Source: Faecalibacterium taiwanense
GTDB lineage: Bacteria > Bacillota > Clostridia > Oscillospirales > Ruminococcaceae
Length of the DNA stretch: 64,000 nucleotides
Direction of reading: 5' to 3'
Assembly (NCBI RefSeq): GCF_036632915.2
Contig: NZ_CP155552.1
Location: 2,790,001 to 2,854,000 of the forward strand
Part shown: positions 1-7,357 of the stretch, piece by piece
Layout: every line of letters starts with the position of its first letter
Numbering within the stretch: the first letter of the stretch is position 1
Translations under genes and position numbers: made by a program
The notes under the pieces: model-generated
What the model was told of the DNA's origin: nothing
What the model saw: only the letters and a program-made list of their open reading frames with translations
The model's database searches: none

Positions 1-1126
1 CCAGCACGTCGCACAGATATTTTGCTTCTTCCATGGTGTTCTGCGGGCCAAAGGTGAACCGCATGGAGCCGTGGCCGATCTCCTCAGGCACGCCGATGCT
101 CAGCAGGACGTGGCTGGGGTCCAGACTGTCGGAGTTGCAGGCAGAGCCGGTGGAGGCACAGATGCCGTGCATATCCAGATCCAGCAGGATGGTCTCGCCT
201 TCCAGACCCGGGAAGCTGATGTTCACATTGTTAGGCAGACGGGGGCTGCGGCCGCCGTTCAGGCGGGCTTCCGGGATGTTCTTGAGGACGCGGTCGATGA
301 CATAATCGCGCAGCTCGCTCTCATGGGCCATGCGCTCATCCAGATGCGCCGTGGCGATCTCCAGTGCCTTGCCCATGGCAGCAATGCCGGCCACGTTCTC
401 GGTACCTGCACGGTGGCGGGCCTCCTGACTGCCGCCATCGATCAGGTTCTGGGGCCATACGCCCTTGCGGCAATACAGGGCACCCATGCCCTTGGGGCCG
501 TTGAACTTGTGGGCGCTCATGGACAGCATATCCACGCCCAGTTCCTTCACATCCACGGGGATGGCACCCACAGCCTGCACCGCGTCGGTGTGCATCCACA
601 CACCGTGCTTGTGAGCGACCTCGGCGATCTCCTTGATGGGCTGGATGGTACCGATCTCGTTGTTGGCCATCATGATGCTGACCAGCGCGGTATCGGGACG
701 GATGGCAGCTTCCACGTCCTCGGGACGGATGTAGCCCTCGGCGGTGGGCTTGATATAGGTCACTTCAAAGCCCATGCGCTCCAGTGCAGCCATGCTGTGC
801 ATGATAGCATGGTGCTCAAAAGCGCTGGTGATGAGGTGCTTTTTGTTCTGGCGTGCCTTGGTGAAGGCGGTGCCCTTTACGGCCCAGTTGTCGGCCTCGG
901 AGCCGCAGCTGGTAAAGAAGAGCTCAGCCGGACTTGCATTGATGGCCTTTGCCACCTGCGCACGACCGGTGTCCACGAATTCCTTAGCCTCATAGCCCAC
1001 ACTGTAATGGCTGCTGGGGTTGCCGCAGGCACCGCTCAGGGCTTTGACCATCATTTCCAGTGCCTCGGGAGCACAGGGAGTGGTGGCAGCATTATCCAGA
1101 TAAACCACTTTTTCCATGTTTTCCAT
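1..1126 (-). CDS. nifS: Cysteine desulfurase, NifS/IscS type (3' end cut by window edge)
   Basis: PLP-dependent aminotransferase-fold enzyme that takes sulfur from L-cysteine for Fe-S cluster assembly, yielding alanine and an enzyme persulfide. Seen: N-terminus MENMEKVVYLDNAATTP typical of the family, a SAHKFNGPKG stretch holding the PLP lysine near residue 205, and ICASTGSACNS with the catalytic cysteine near residue 325. About 375 codons are present; the C-terminal tail lies outside the window. The ATG at 1126 follows AAAGGA; a second in-frame ATG at 1117 is possible. It has its own promoter at 1207-1236. A rhodanese and an Rrf2 regulator lie close by, which fits sulfur or Fe-S metabolism. 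Sure of family; physiological role is inferred. Confidence 0.95.
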   Translation of the reverse strand, partial: MENMEKVVYLDNAATTPCAPEALEMMVKALSGACGNPSSHYSVGYEAKEFVDTGRAQVAKAINASPAELFFTSCGSEADNWAVKGTAFTKARQNKKHLITSAFEHHAIMHSMAALERMGFEVTYIKPTAEGYIRPEDVEAAIRPDTALVSIMMANNEIGTIQPIKEIAEVAHKHGVWMHTDAVQAVGAIPVDVKELGVDMLSMSAHKFNGPKGMGALYCRKGVWPQNLIDGGSQEARHRAGTENVAGIAAMGKALEIATAHLDERMAHESELRDYVIDRVLKNIPEARLNGGRSPRLPNNVNISFPGLEGETILLDLDMHGICASTGSACNSDSLDPSHVLLSIGVPEEIGHGSMRFTFGPQNTMEEAKYLCDVL

Positions 1127-1206
1127 AGGAATGATCCTTTCTTATTGAACGCGTCTGCGGGAGCCTTGAATGCCCTGTGCAGATGCGGAATCCTTTCAAC
1201 GGATAA

Positions 1207-1236
1207 GTTATACCATATCATTCCCTAGTATGTCAA
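1207..1236 (-). promoter_or_regulatory. Sigma-A promoter of nifS
   Basis: Minus strand reads TTGACA (1231-1236), an 18-bp spacer, then TATAAC (1207-1212). Part of it forms an imperfect inverted repeat, ATACC at 1210-1214 against AGTAT at 1227-1231. That is loosely like Rrf2-family boxes, so control by the nearby Rrf2 protein is possible but unproven. Confidence 0.65.
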
Positions 1237-1259
1237 TATGAATACTGGATTTTCGTGAT

Positions 1260-1700
1260 TCAGTCACCTTTTTTGCCCTTTCCGGTCAGTTTTCCCAGTA
1301 CCACCTTCCACTTGGGGTAGCCCCAGCGCTTATCCTCGGCAAAATCGTCCGCTAGCTTCCACGGAAAATTGCTGCCGTCAAAGTAAAGATTGCCCGTCTC
1401 GTCCACGCGGTCCAGCTTTTTGGGCAGATACGCCTCGTCGTAGTAGCTCTTGCGCCGGTCGGGCAGCACCCAGTGCAGGGTGCCGTCCTCGTCCATGCCG
1501 GATGCCCATACGCCGAACACGAAGGTTGCGGCTTCGCCGTAGCAGTGCTGCTCAAAGCGGATGGCACCATCGTAATAGAACTTGATGACCTCCAGCGTGC
1601 CGGATTCCTTTTTGCCGTCGCGGCCCAAGGTAGGGCGGTAGTCCTGCTGGTAGCGGCAGCCGCAGTGACTGCCGGCAAAATCTTTTGCGTGGAACGACAT
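1260..1700 (-). CDS. Hypothetical protein, 146 aa
   Basis: I do not recognise this protein. It is soluble, with no signal peptide or membrane segment, and rich in aromatic residues (YYDGAIRF, FVFGVWASG, DGSNFPWKL). It starts MSFHAKDFAGSHCGCRY, with two cysteines close together, and ends in a basic tail (KLTGKGKKGD). The ATG at 1700 is preceded by AAGAAAGAAGGATAAC, a fair ribosome site. It lies 20 bp after the rhodanese stop in the same direction, so the two are probably co-transcribed. Role unknown; the position between rhodanese and nifS is the only hint of a sulfur or redox context. Confidence 0.75.
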   Translation of the reverse strand: MSFHAKDFAGSHCGCRYQQDYRPTLGRDGKKESGTLEVIKFYYDGAIRFEQHCYGEAATFVFGVWASGMDEDGTLHWVLPDRRKSYYDEAYLPKKLDRVDETGNLYFDGSNFPWKLADDFAEDKRWGYPKWKVVLGKLTGKGKKGD

Positions 1701-1720
1701 GGAGTTATCCTTCTTTCTTT

Positions 1721-2044
1721 TTAAAAATGCCCTTCAAAGTCGCCCTCGATCTCATAGGGCCAGCTCAGGATGCCGCCCAGATCGTACAGGCGGGTGTAGC
1801 CAAGGCTTTCCAGCTTGCGCACGGCATCGGCACTGCGGCGGCCGGTGCGGCAGTAGACCAGCCATACAGCGTTCTTATCCGGCAGCACCTCAGCCGCACG
1901 GCTCAGCACCTGACCCAGCGGCAGCAGCTTTGCGCCGGGGATGTGGCCCACGGCAAACTCGTCCGGCTCCCGGACATCTACAGCAGCCGCCTCGTGTGCA
2001 TCCAGCAGACGGATGGCATCGGCAGCCGTGATCTTCTCACTCAT
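1721..2044 (-). CDS. Single-domain rhodanese-like sulfurtransferase
   Basis: Rhodanese-fold protein of 107 aa, the size of a single-domain GlpE/PspE-type enzyme that carries sulfane sulfur as a cysteine persulfide. Seen: DVREPDEFAVGHIPGA (the conserved CH2A-like region) and the active-site loop YCRTGRRSA with the catalytic cysteine. No signal peptide, so cytoplasmic. The ATG is preceded by AAGGAGTGAGAGT. It heads a likely two-gene transcript with the hypothetical at 1260-1700 and diverges from the Rrf2 regulator. A role as sulfur acceptor next to NifS is inference. Confidence 0.9.
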   Translation of the reverse strand: MSEKITAADAIRLLDAHEAAAVDVREPDEFAVGHIPGAKLLPLGQVLSRAAEVLPDKNAVWLVYCRTGRRSADAVRKLESLGYTRLYDLGGILSWPYEIEGDFEGHF

Positions 2045-2079
2045 ACTCTCACTCCTTATAGTATCCTTTTATCCATCCT

Positions 2080-2108
2080 ATGATAACAGACCTTTTTTGT
2101 TTGCACAA
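2080..2108 (-). promoter_or_regulatory. Promoter of rhodanese gene
   Basis: Minus strand: TTGTGC (2103-2108), 17-bp spacer, TATCAT (2080-2085). It lies just upstream of, and back to back with, the Rrf2 promoter, so one operator could control both. Confidence 0.5.
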
Positions 2109-2118
2109 GAGGATACCT

Positions 2119-2146
2119 TTGCAAAATCCGAGCAACGTGCTATACT
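2119..2146 (+). promoter_or_regulatory. Promoter of Rrf2-family regulator gene
   Basis: TTGCAA (2119-2124), 16-bp spacer, TATACT (2141-2146). The start codon follows at 2174 after AAGGAGAGG, giving a leader of about 20 nt. Confidence 0.6.
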
Positions 2147-2173
2147 ATAGGAAGCAATAAGGAGAGGATCGCC

Positions 2174-2632
2174 ATGAAATTTTCGACCAAAAGCCGTTAT
2201 GCCCTGCGCCTGATGGCCGAGCTGGCACGTTATGCGCCGGGCACCACCGTGAGCCTGAAGGAGATCAGTGAGCGGCAGAACCTGAGCCTGAAATATTTGG
2301 AGCAGATCGTGACCCCGCTGGCCCGTGTGGGCCTTGTAAAAAGCGAGCGCGGCAGTCAGGGCGGCTACCGCCTGACCAAAGCCCCTGCCGACTACACCGC
2401 CGGCGAGATCCTGCGCGCCATTGAGGGCAGCGTGGCACCCATTCCCTGCCTTGGCAGCGAGACCAACGAGTGCCCCATGTGGGAGCAGTGCTTCACCCTG
2501 CCCTTCTGGACCGGCCTTGATGAGGTGATCAACCAGTATATTGACAGCGTAACGCTGGAACAGCTTTCCAGCCAGCTGCCTGCATCCGATAAAAAAGAAG
2601 GCTGTTGCAGCTGCGGCACGAAAAATGCCTGA
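2174..2632 (+). CDS. Rrf2-family (IscR-like) transcriptional regulator
   Basis: Winged-helix DNA-binding repressor of 152 aa. Seen: MKFSTKSRYALRLMAELA at the N-terminus, recognition region SLKYLEQIV with SERGSQGGYRL as the wing, and a three-cysteine loop (CLGSETNECPMWEQC) placed like the [2Fe-2S] ligands of IscR. A CCSC motif sits near the C-terminus. Known for the family: the cluster state adjusts DNA binding to Fe-S supply. It diverges from the rhodanese gene, and nifS lies beyond, so control of those genes and of itself is the likely job. The product could be called IscR or CymR-like; the cysteine spacing favours IscR. Confidence 0.9.
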   Translation: MKFSTKSRYALRLMAELARYAPGTTVSLKEISERQNLSLKYLEQIVTPLARVGLVKSERGSQGGYRLTKAPADYTAGEILRAIEGSVAPIPCLGSETNECPMWEQCFTLPFWTGLDEVINQYIDSVTLEQLSSQLPASDKKEGCCSCGTKNA

Positions 2633-2648
2633 ATCTTGAAAGAAACGC

Positions 2649-2677
2649 TTGACATTCGCCTTTGCATCGGCTATAAT
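2649..2677 (+). promoter_or_regulatory. Promoter of tRNA-Trp
   Basis: Consensus TTGACA (2649-2654), 17-bp spacer and TATAAT (2672-2677), 25 bp before the tRNA. It starts only 17 bp after the rrf2 stop codon. Confidence 0.85.
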
Positions 2678-2702
2678 AACAAAGCATTCAGCGAATGCCT
2701 AT

Positions 2703-2778
2703 AGGGGTATAGCTCAGCTGGTAGAGCAGCGGTCTCCAAAACCGCGTGCCGTGAGTTCGAAACTTACTACCCCTGCCA
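2703..2778 (+). tRNA. tRNA-Trp (anticodon CCA)
   Basis: 76 nt with encoded CCA end. The acceptor stem AGGGGTA pairs with TACCCCT; the anticodon stem GCGGT/ACCGC holds loop CTCCAAA, giving anticodon CCA. The T loop GTTCGAA is present. Single-gene unit with its own promoter and terminator. Confidence 0.97.
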
Positions 2779-2780
2779 TA

Positions 2781-2818
2781 AACGCACAGGTTCTTCGGAG
2801 CCTGTGCGTTTTGTTTTT
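2781..2818 (+). terminator. Intrinsic terminator of tRNA-Trp
   Basis: Ten-bp perfect stem (AACGCACAGG with CCTGTGCGTT) around a TTCTTCGGAG loop, followed by TTGTTTTTG. Confidence 0.9.
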
Positions 2819-2867
2819 GTACGCAAAGTAATCCGCACTCCGTCAGCCTGCTTTTGCAGTCATACAA

Positions 2868-2904
2868 CAAAAAAACACCCCGAAGTCCTAAGGCTTCGAG
2901 GTGT
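2868..2904 (-). terminator. Intrinsic terminator of tRNA-Asp/tRNA-Thr unit
   Basis: Read on the minus strand: ACACCTCGAAG pairs with CTTCGGGGTGT (one mismatch or wobble), followed by seven T. Confidence 0.88.
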
Positions 2905-2910
2905 CTGCTA

Positions 2911-2986
<76 letters not shown>

Positions 2987-2989
2987 AAA

Positions 2990-3066
2990 TGGCGACCCGG
3001 ATCGGGCTCGAACCGACGACCCCCAGCGTGACAGGCTGGTGCTCTAACCAACTGAGCTACCGGGCC
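2990..3066 (-). tRNA. tRNA-Asp (anticodon GTC)
   Basis: 77 nt including encoded CCA. Acceptor GGCCCGG/CCGGGTC (one wobble); anticodon stem CCAGC/GCTGG with loop CTGTCAC gives GTC. First gene of a two-tRNA unit. Confidence 0.97.
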
Positions 3067-3112
3067 ATGATCGCTCAAGTTTCGCGCGGCGCTTACCGCC
3101 GGAACGTGCTTT

Positions 3113-3141
3113 ATTATATCGAAAAAGCGTCCGCTTGTCAA
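3113..3141 (-). promoter_or_regulatory. Promoter of tRNA-Asp/tRNA-Thr unit
   Basis: Perfect consensus on the minus strand: TTGACA (3136-3141), 17-bp spacer, TATAAT (3113-3118). The start point would be about 40 nt before tRNA-Asp. Confidence 0.9.
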
Positions 3142-3233
3142 GCATGAATTTACGAAAAACGCAAAAAAGCCTGAAAGAGCCGTTCAAAGCCCGCTCTGCC
3201 CTGTTCCGGACCCGCACAGCAGAAACGATTTAC

Positions 3234-3272
3234 AAAAGAAAAACGCCCCGAAATCTTTCGACTTCAGGGCAT
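3234..3272 (-). terminator. Intrinsic terminator of second tRNA-Thr
   Basis: Minus-strand stem GCCCTGAA/TTCGGGGC (one U-G wobble) followed by GTTTTTCTTTT. Confidence 0.8.
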
Positions 3273-3278
3273 CTGAGC

Positions 3279-3354
<76 letters not shown>

Positions 3355-3371
3355 GCAATCACAGCTCAGTT

Positions 3372-3400
3372 ATAATACCACAGTTTCCACCGTTTGGCAA
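3372..3400 (-). promoter_or_regulatory. Promoter of second tRNA-Thr
   Basis: Minus strand TTGCCA (3395-3400), 17-bp spacer, TATTAT (3372-3377), 17 bp before the tRNA. Confidence 0.8.
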
Positions 3401-3455
3401 GAGGTTTTTGCAAAAAAATCTGGATTTTTGCAAAAAAGTCGTTTTTTACGAAAAA

Positions 3456-3585
3456 ACTCCCCCAGTCTGCTTACGCAGACAGCCCCCTCGGAGATGGGGC
3501 CTTTGGCAGTACGGACAACTTTCCGGTTTTGCCAAGGGCTCCCTCTCTGAGGGAGCTGGCATCGCGCAGCGATGACTGAAGGAGT
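3456..3585. repeat. Dispersed palindromic repeat family 1, copy A
   Basis: Imperfect 130-bp palindrome. It begins ACTCCCCCAGTC and ends GACTGAAGGAGT, which are inverted to each other. Inside are paired blocks such as CCCCCTCGGAGATGGGG, the shared core TTGGCAGT, the shared word TTTTGCCAAGGGCT, and CCCTCTCTGAGGGAG. The same words recur near 8.3, 17.8, 36.6, 49.5, 51.7, 52.6 and 61.9 kb. Here it fills the gap between rpoD and tRNA-Thr and may also end rpoD transcription. Confidence 0.8.
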
Positions 3586-3594
3586 CTTACTTTA

Positions 3595-4971
3595 TCACTC
3601 GATCAGGCCGTTCAGCAGGGACAGGCACTTGCGGCTGTGCAGCTTGCGGATCGCCTTTGCCTCGATCTGGCGCACACGCTCACGGGTAACGCCAAAGTCA
3701 CGGCCAACCTCTTCCAGCGTACGGGGACGGCCATCGTCCAGACCAAAGCGCAGGCGGATGACCTTCTCTTCACGAGGGGTCAGGCTCTTGAGAGCCAGAT
3801 TGATCTGCTGTGCCACCATAGCGCGGTCTGCGGCCTTGCCGGGGGCTTCGGCGTTTTCGTCTGCGACGAAATCGCCCAGAGAGGAATCTTCTTCCTCACC
3901 CACGGGGCTTTCCAGACTTGCCGGCTCCTGTGCCATGCGCTGGATCTCGCGCACACGCTCCACGCTCATATCCATAGCCTTTGCCAACTCTTCCGGGGTC
4001 GGCTCGTGGCCGTTCTGGTACACCAGCTGGTTGGTGGCCTGACGCATCCGGTTGATGGTCTCCACCATGTGCACCGGAATGCGGATGGTACGGGCCTGAT
4101 CCGCAATGGCACGGGTGATGGCCTGACGGATCCACCAGGTTGCATAGGTGGAGAAGCGGAAGCCGCGGTCACAGTCGAACTTCTCGGCAGCCTTGATCAG
4201 GCCGATGTTGCCCTCCTGGATCAGATCCAGGAATGCCAGATTGTGGCCCACATGCTTTTTGGCAATGGACACCACCAGACGCAGGTTCGCTTCGCTCAGG
4301 CTGCGGCGGGCGTTCAGGCCATCGCGGCGGGTCTTGAGCAGCTCAGCGCGCTTTTCGTCGCTCAGGGGGCCGTTCTCCACAGCCTCCATAGCTTCCTCTT
4401 CGGCAGCCTTTTCCTCGGCATCCTCGCTGGGCTTCTCGTTGCCCTCCTCGTCCAGATCTTCGGTATAGCTGCGGCTGTTCTCATCCTCTTCAAACGAGAA
4501 ACGGGCGCTGTTCTTTTTGATGTACTCCGGCCCGCCGTACTTCTGGCGGTCGGCCTGCAGGATGTGCGCCGCCTCGGCACCGGCATGGATGCGGCGGCTC
4601 AGCTCCACCTCCTGCTCCGCGCTCAGCAGCGGGATCTGGCCGATCTGCTTGAGGTAGTTCTTAACGGGGTCGTCCAGCAGTTCGTCCATGGCAGCCTTCA
4701 GGTCTGCAGGGTTCTCCTCGCTCTGCTCTTCCTCGTCCTCGCTGATGCCCATATCATCGTTGTTGTTCTCGGCATTCTCGACCTCGGCCATGATGCTGTC
4801 CACATCCAGCGTAGGCTCTGCATCCTCTTCCAGAACCTTGATGCCGCGTTCTTCCAGAAGGGTGTAGAGCGTTTCCTCATCCATTCTGCACTGTGCAGCC
4901 AGCGCCTTGGCCTCCTTGGCCGAAATGGTGCCTTCGCCTTTCGTCAACAGTTCCTTTAAAGTCATGCCCAT
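3595..4971 (-). CDS. rpoD: Primary RNA polymerase sigma factor (sigma 70 / SigA)
   Basis: Directs RNA polymerase to housekeeping promoters. Seen in 458 aa: an N-terminal region 1.1-like part, region 1.2 from about residue 100 ([16 protein letters not shown]), region 2 with [17 protein letters not shown] and [14 protein letters not shown], region 3, and region 4.2 with [20 protein letters not shown]. Two strongly acidic stretches stand out: [13 protein letters not shown] before region 1.2, and about 40 acidic residues between regions 1.2 and 2.1 (residues roughly 155-195). The ATG at 4971 follows AGAAGGAGAGAG. It lies 70 bp behind the oxidoreductase gene with no clear promoter between, so they may share a transcript. 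The TTGACA/TATAAT-like promoters in this window match its expected specificity. Confidence 0.98.
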   Translation of the reverse strand: MGMTLKELLTKGEGTISAKEAKALAAQCRMDEETLYTLLEERGIKVLEEDAEPTLDVDSIMAEVENAENNNDDMGISEDEEEQSEENPADLKAAMDELLDDPVKNYLKQIGQIPLLSAEQEVELSRRIHAGAEAAHILQADRQKYGGPEYIKKNSARFSFEEDENSRSYTEDLDEEGNEKPSEDAEEKAAEEEAMEAVENGPLSDEKRAELLKTRRDGLNARRSLSEANLRLVVSIAKKHVGHNLAFLDLIQEGNIGLIKAAEKFDCDRGFRFSTYATWWIRQAITRAIADQARTIRIPVHMVETINRMRQATNQLVYQNGHEPTPEELAKAMDMSVERVREIQRMAQEPASLESPVGEEEDSSLGDFVADENAEAPGKAADRAMVAQQINLALKSLTPREEKVIRLRFGLDDGRPRTLEEVGRDFGVTRERVRQIEAKAIRKLHSRKCLSLLNGLIE

Positions 4972-5041
4972 TTTGCTCTCTCCTTCTTGCTCCGGGGATG
5001 CTCCCGCCGGGGGAAATCCTGTAATAAAGTGTTCCTGCGCA

Positions 5042-6001
5042 TCAGATCACAAGTCCTCCGTTCACGCCGAACACCTGACCGGTGATGTAGCCCGCACCCT
5101 CGCCGGCAAGGAACACCAGCAGCTGCGCCACTTCGTCTGCGCTGCCAAGACGGCCCACAGGGGTCTCTTCGGCCAGCGCGGCCTTATCCTCGGCGGTGAA
5201 TGCTGCCATCATATCGGTATCAATGACCCCGGGCGCAACACAGTTCACTGTGATGCCGCTTGGGCCTTCTTCTTTGGCCAAAGCCTTGGTCAGGCCGATC
5301 AGGCCTGCCTTTGCTGCAGAGTAATGCACCTCGCAGCTGCCGCCGGTCTGGCCCCACATGCTGCTCACGGTCAGGATGCGTCCGGCCTTGCGGCGGATCA
5401 TACCCGGCAGCGCCAGTTGACACAGGTGGAACGCACCGGTCAGGTTCACGTCCAGCATATGCTGCCACTCTTCCGGGGTGATGTCGGTGAACAGCTTCTG
5501 CTGGGCGATGCCCGCATTGCTCACCAGCACATCCACACGGCCCAGTGCCTGTTCTGCGGTGCGGAACGCAAGCTCGCAGCTGGCGCGGGACGCCACATCG
5601 CACTGCACGGCGGTGATGCCGGGCAGCTGTTTTTCCAGCTCTGCAGCGGCTTTGGCATTGCTGTGGTACAGCACCGCCACGCGGTAGCCCGCCGCATAGA
5701 ACGCCCGGGCCGCAGCGGCACCAATGCCGCGGTCGCCGCCGGAGATCAGCACACAGCGGCCATTGGCTGCTGCCTGCACGGTAGGTGCAGGTGTTTTCTC
5801 CGGCTCTTCCTGCACAGACTCCGGCATTTCCGGCTGCGGCGCAGGCTGGGGCTTTTCCAGCACCATCACCCGGGTGGGTTCGTCCACCACGGGTGATGCC
5901 GCCTTTGGCTTTGGCGGCACGGGCGGCTCCTGTGCAGCCTGTTCCGGCTGCGGCTCCTCACCCGACAGATTGAACGTCAGTTCAAATTCATCTTCGTACA
6001 A
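5042..6001 (-). CDS. SDR-family oxidoreductase (FabG-like) with disordered N-terminal extension
   Basis: Short-chain dehydrogenase of about 319 aa. The catalytic part begins near residue 88: Rossmann motif [12 protein letters not shown], the NAG motif (SNAGIAQ), catalytic serine in TVSSMWGQ, and YSAAK with the tyrosine and lysine. It ends FGVNGGLVI as FabG proteins do. Before it lie about 85 residues rich in proline and glutamate ([31 protein letters not shown]), unusual for this family. Start chosen as TTG at 6001 because AGGAGG sits 9 nt upstream; a TTG at 6037 has no such site. Substrate unknown: it could reduce 3-oxoacyl-ACP, but no fatty-acid genes are adjacent. Confidence 0.85.
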   Translation of the reverse strand: MYEDEFELTFNLSGEEPQPEQAAQEPPVPPKPKAASPVVDEPTRVMVLEKPQPAPQPEMPESVQEEPEKTPAPTVQAAANGRCVLISGGDRGIGAAAARAFYAAGYRVAVLYHSNAKAAAELEKQLPGITAVQCDVASRASCELAFRTAEQALGRVDVLVSNAGIAQQKLFTDITPEEWQHMLDVNLTGAFHLCQLALPGMIRRKAGRILTVSSMWGQTGGSCEVHYSAAKAGLIGLTKALAKEEGPSGITVNCVAPGVIDTDMMAAFTAEDKAALAEETPVGRLGSADEVAQLLVFLAGEGAGYITGQVFGVNGGLVI

Positions 6002-6189
6002 GAGTATAGTCCTCCTGTCGTGATCTCTGCACTGCAAAGGTATGCCGTGCAGGAGATGTCTGTGCGGCCCATCGCCGTCCGTTCAGCGTCCATTTCTTAT
6101 CCGGTCAAAGTCCGGTGCTCGGCGCGGCAGACAGCTGCATAAGATGGGTTTCGACAAAACACCATTAAATAATATAGCACAATTTGCCG

Positions 6190-6240
6190 AAAAAAGAAAG
6201 TGGAAGCCGCCTACTTTTTCACGCAGCTTCCACTTTTTTA
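6190..6240 (-). terminator. Intrinsic terminator after tadA
   Basis: Stem AAGTGGAAGC/GCTTCCACTT (6198-6207 with 6225-6234) and T-rich runs on both sides. On the minus strand it ends the CPBP-tadA unit; it could also work on the plus strand. Confidence 0.8.
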
Positions 6241-6264
6241 CGGTTTCTTCATATTCCGTGCCGG

Positions 6265-6747
6265 TCATACAGGCGGTTTCCACTTCGGCCGGGCCGCAAG
6301 CCGTGCCCGCAGATCCTTGAAAAACGCCTGCAAAAGCGCCTGTGCTTCCTCTGCGCGCAGCCCCTGCTCCACCACCGGGTGGTGGTTGAAGGGCATTGCA
6401 AACAGGTCAGTCACACTGCCGCAGCAGCCCGCCTTGGTGTCTGCCGCGCCGTATACCACCCGCCGGATGCGGCTGTTGATGATGGCCCCGGCGCACATGG
6501 GGCACGGCTCCAGCGTGACGAACAGCTCGCACTCCCACAGCCGCCAGCCGCCCAGCTTTTTGCAGGCGGCATCAATGGCCAGCAGCTCTGCGTGATGCAG
6601 TGCGTTTTTTTCGGTCTCGCGGGTGTTGTGGGTGGCAGCTACCACCTCGCCGTTGCGGGCCACCACGGCCCCCACCGGCACCTCGCCCAGTGCAGCCGCC
6701 TTGCGGGCTTCTTCCAGCGCAAGGCCCATCAGTTCAGAATCGGTCAT
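6265..6747 (-). CDS. tadA: tRNA-specific adenosine deaminase
   Basis: Converts the wobble adenosine A34 of tRNA-Arg(ACG) to inosine. Seen: zinc ligand and proton shuttle in HHAELLAID, and the second zinc motif LEPCPMCAGAI, in the usual order, with 160 aa the normal length. Start chosen as ATG at 6747 (MTDSELMGLALEEA) after AAAGGGGAA; an upstream start at 6771 would overlap the CPBP gene and lacks a site. It follows the CPBP protease gene by 10 bp, so they are co-transcribed. Confidence 0.95.
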   Translation of the reverse strand: MTDSELMGLALEEARKAAALGEVPVGAVVARNGEVVAATHNTRETEKNALHHAELLAIDAACKKLGGWRLWECELFVTLEPCPMCAGAIINSRIRRVVYGAADTKAGCCGSVTDLFAMPFNHHPVVEQGLRAEEAQALLQAFFKDLRARLAARPKWKPPV

Positions 6748-6757
6748 AGGTTCCCCT

Positions 6758-7147
6758 TTATCCTGCTGCAAAAACCAGCAGATTATTCAATGTATGCAAA
6801 AGCATCCCCGGCCATACCCTGCCGGTGCGTTCACGAAGTGCGCCCAGCACAAGGCCGCAGCCAAGCGCCCACGCCATGCCCGCCGGGGTGCCGTGCTGCA
6901 CCGCAAACAGTACCGCCTGCAGCGCCGCGGCCTGCCATCTGCCCAAGGGCTGCGCCAGCTGCTGGATGACCCCGCGGAACACCAGTTCCTCCACGACAGG
7001 TGCAGCGATGCAGTGGTGCACAAAACTCAGCGCCCGCACATCCCACGCCGGGGCAGGCAGAAATGCCAGCACTTTGCCTGCCAGCAGGTAGGTCAGTGCG
7101 CAGCCGAACGCAGCCAGCAGCGCCCTTGTTTTTGCCTTTTGCTCCAT
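6758..7147 (-). CDS. Small CPBP-family intramembrane protease
   Basis: Membrane protein of the CPBP/Abi (Rce1-like) group, 129 aa. Seen: the EELVFRG motif (glutamate pair and arginine), FAVQHG and HTLNN, the metal-binding residues in family order, with hydrophobic segments between. It is short for the family, which usually has six to eight membrane helices; here about four are visible, so it is a minimal form. ATG after AGGGAGGGCAGGCC. Family roles include bacteriocin self-immunity and protein maturation; nothing nearby says which applies. Confidence 0.85.
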   Translation of the reverse strand: MEQKAKTRALLAAFGCALTYLLAGKVLAFLPAPAWDVRALSFVHHCIAAPVVEELVFRGVIQQLAQPLGRWQAAALQAVLFAVQHGTPAGMAWALGCGLVLGALRERTGRVWPGMLLHTLNNLLVFAAG

Positions 7148-7182
7148 GGCCTGCCCTCCCTGCCGTGCGGTTCTCAGCGCCT

Positions 7183-7212
7183 ATCTTATCATAAGCAGCG
7201 GCTTTTATGCAA
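7183..7212 (-). promoter_or_regulatory. Promoter of CPBP-tadA unit
   Basis: Minus strand TTGCAT (7207-7212), 18-bp spacer, TAAGAT (7183-7188), 36 bp before the start codon. Confidence 0.5.
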
Positions 7213-7251
7213 GTATTTTGCGCTGGGACGAAGCAATTTTCGCTCAGGCAA

Positions 7252-7281
7252 TTGACTTTTCCCTGTGGATTCTGGTATAAT
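7252..7281 (+). promoter_or_regulatory. Promoter of degV gene
   Basis: TTGACT (7252-7257), 18-bp spacer, TATAAT (7276-7281). The predicted start point falls inside the long hairpin that begins at 7280. Confidence 0.85.
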
Positions 7282-7318
7282 GTTTCCCGACGTTTTGTTG
7301 CAAAGCGTCGGGAAACAT
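7280..7318 (+). promoter_or_regulatory. Long inverted repeat at the degV transcription start
   Basis: TGTTTCCCGACG (7281-7292) is perfectly inverted at 7306-7317. Inner bases TTTTG/CAAAG extend the stem to a 3-nt TTG loop, about 18 pairs in all with one G-T pair. No T run follows at once, so it does not look like a terminator. It overlaps the -10 box, which suits an operator; a 5' RNA stem is the alternative. Confidence 0.75.
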
Positions 7319-7357
7319 GACTTGAATTTGTTTTTACCGGAAATCCGGAGGTATTTT

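Noticed and set aside
71..1228. Plus-strand frame of 385 codons opposite nifS
   Set aside because: The minus strand encodes clear NifS motifs; the plus frame is histidine/glycine-rich shadow sequence.
6758..7147. CPBP protein as part of a bacteriocin immunity cluster
   Set aside because: No bacteriocin precursor, ABC exporter or maturation gene is adjacent.
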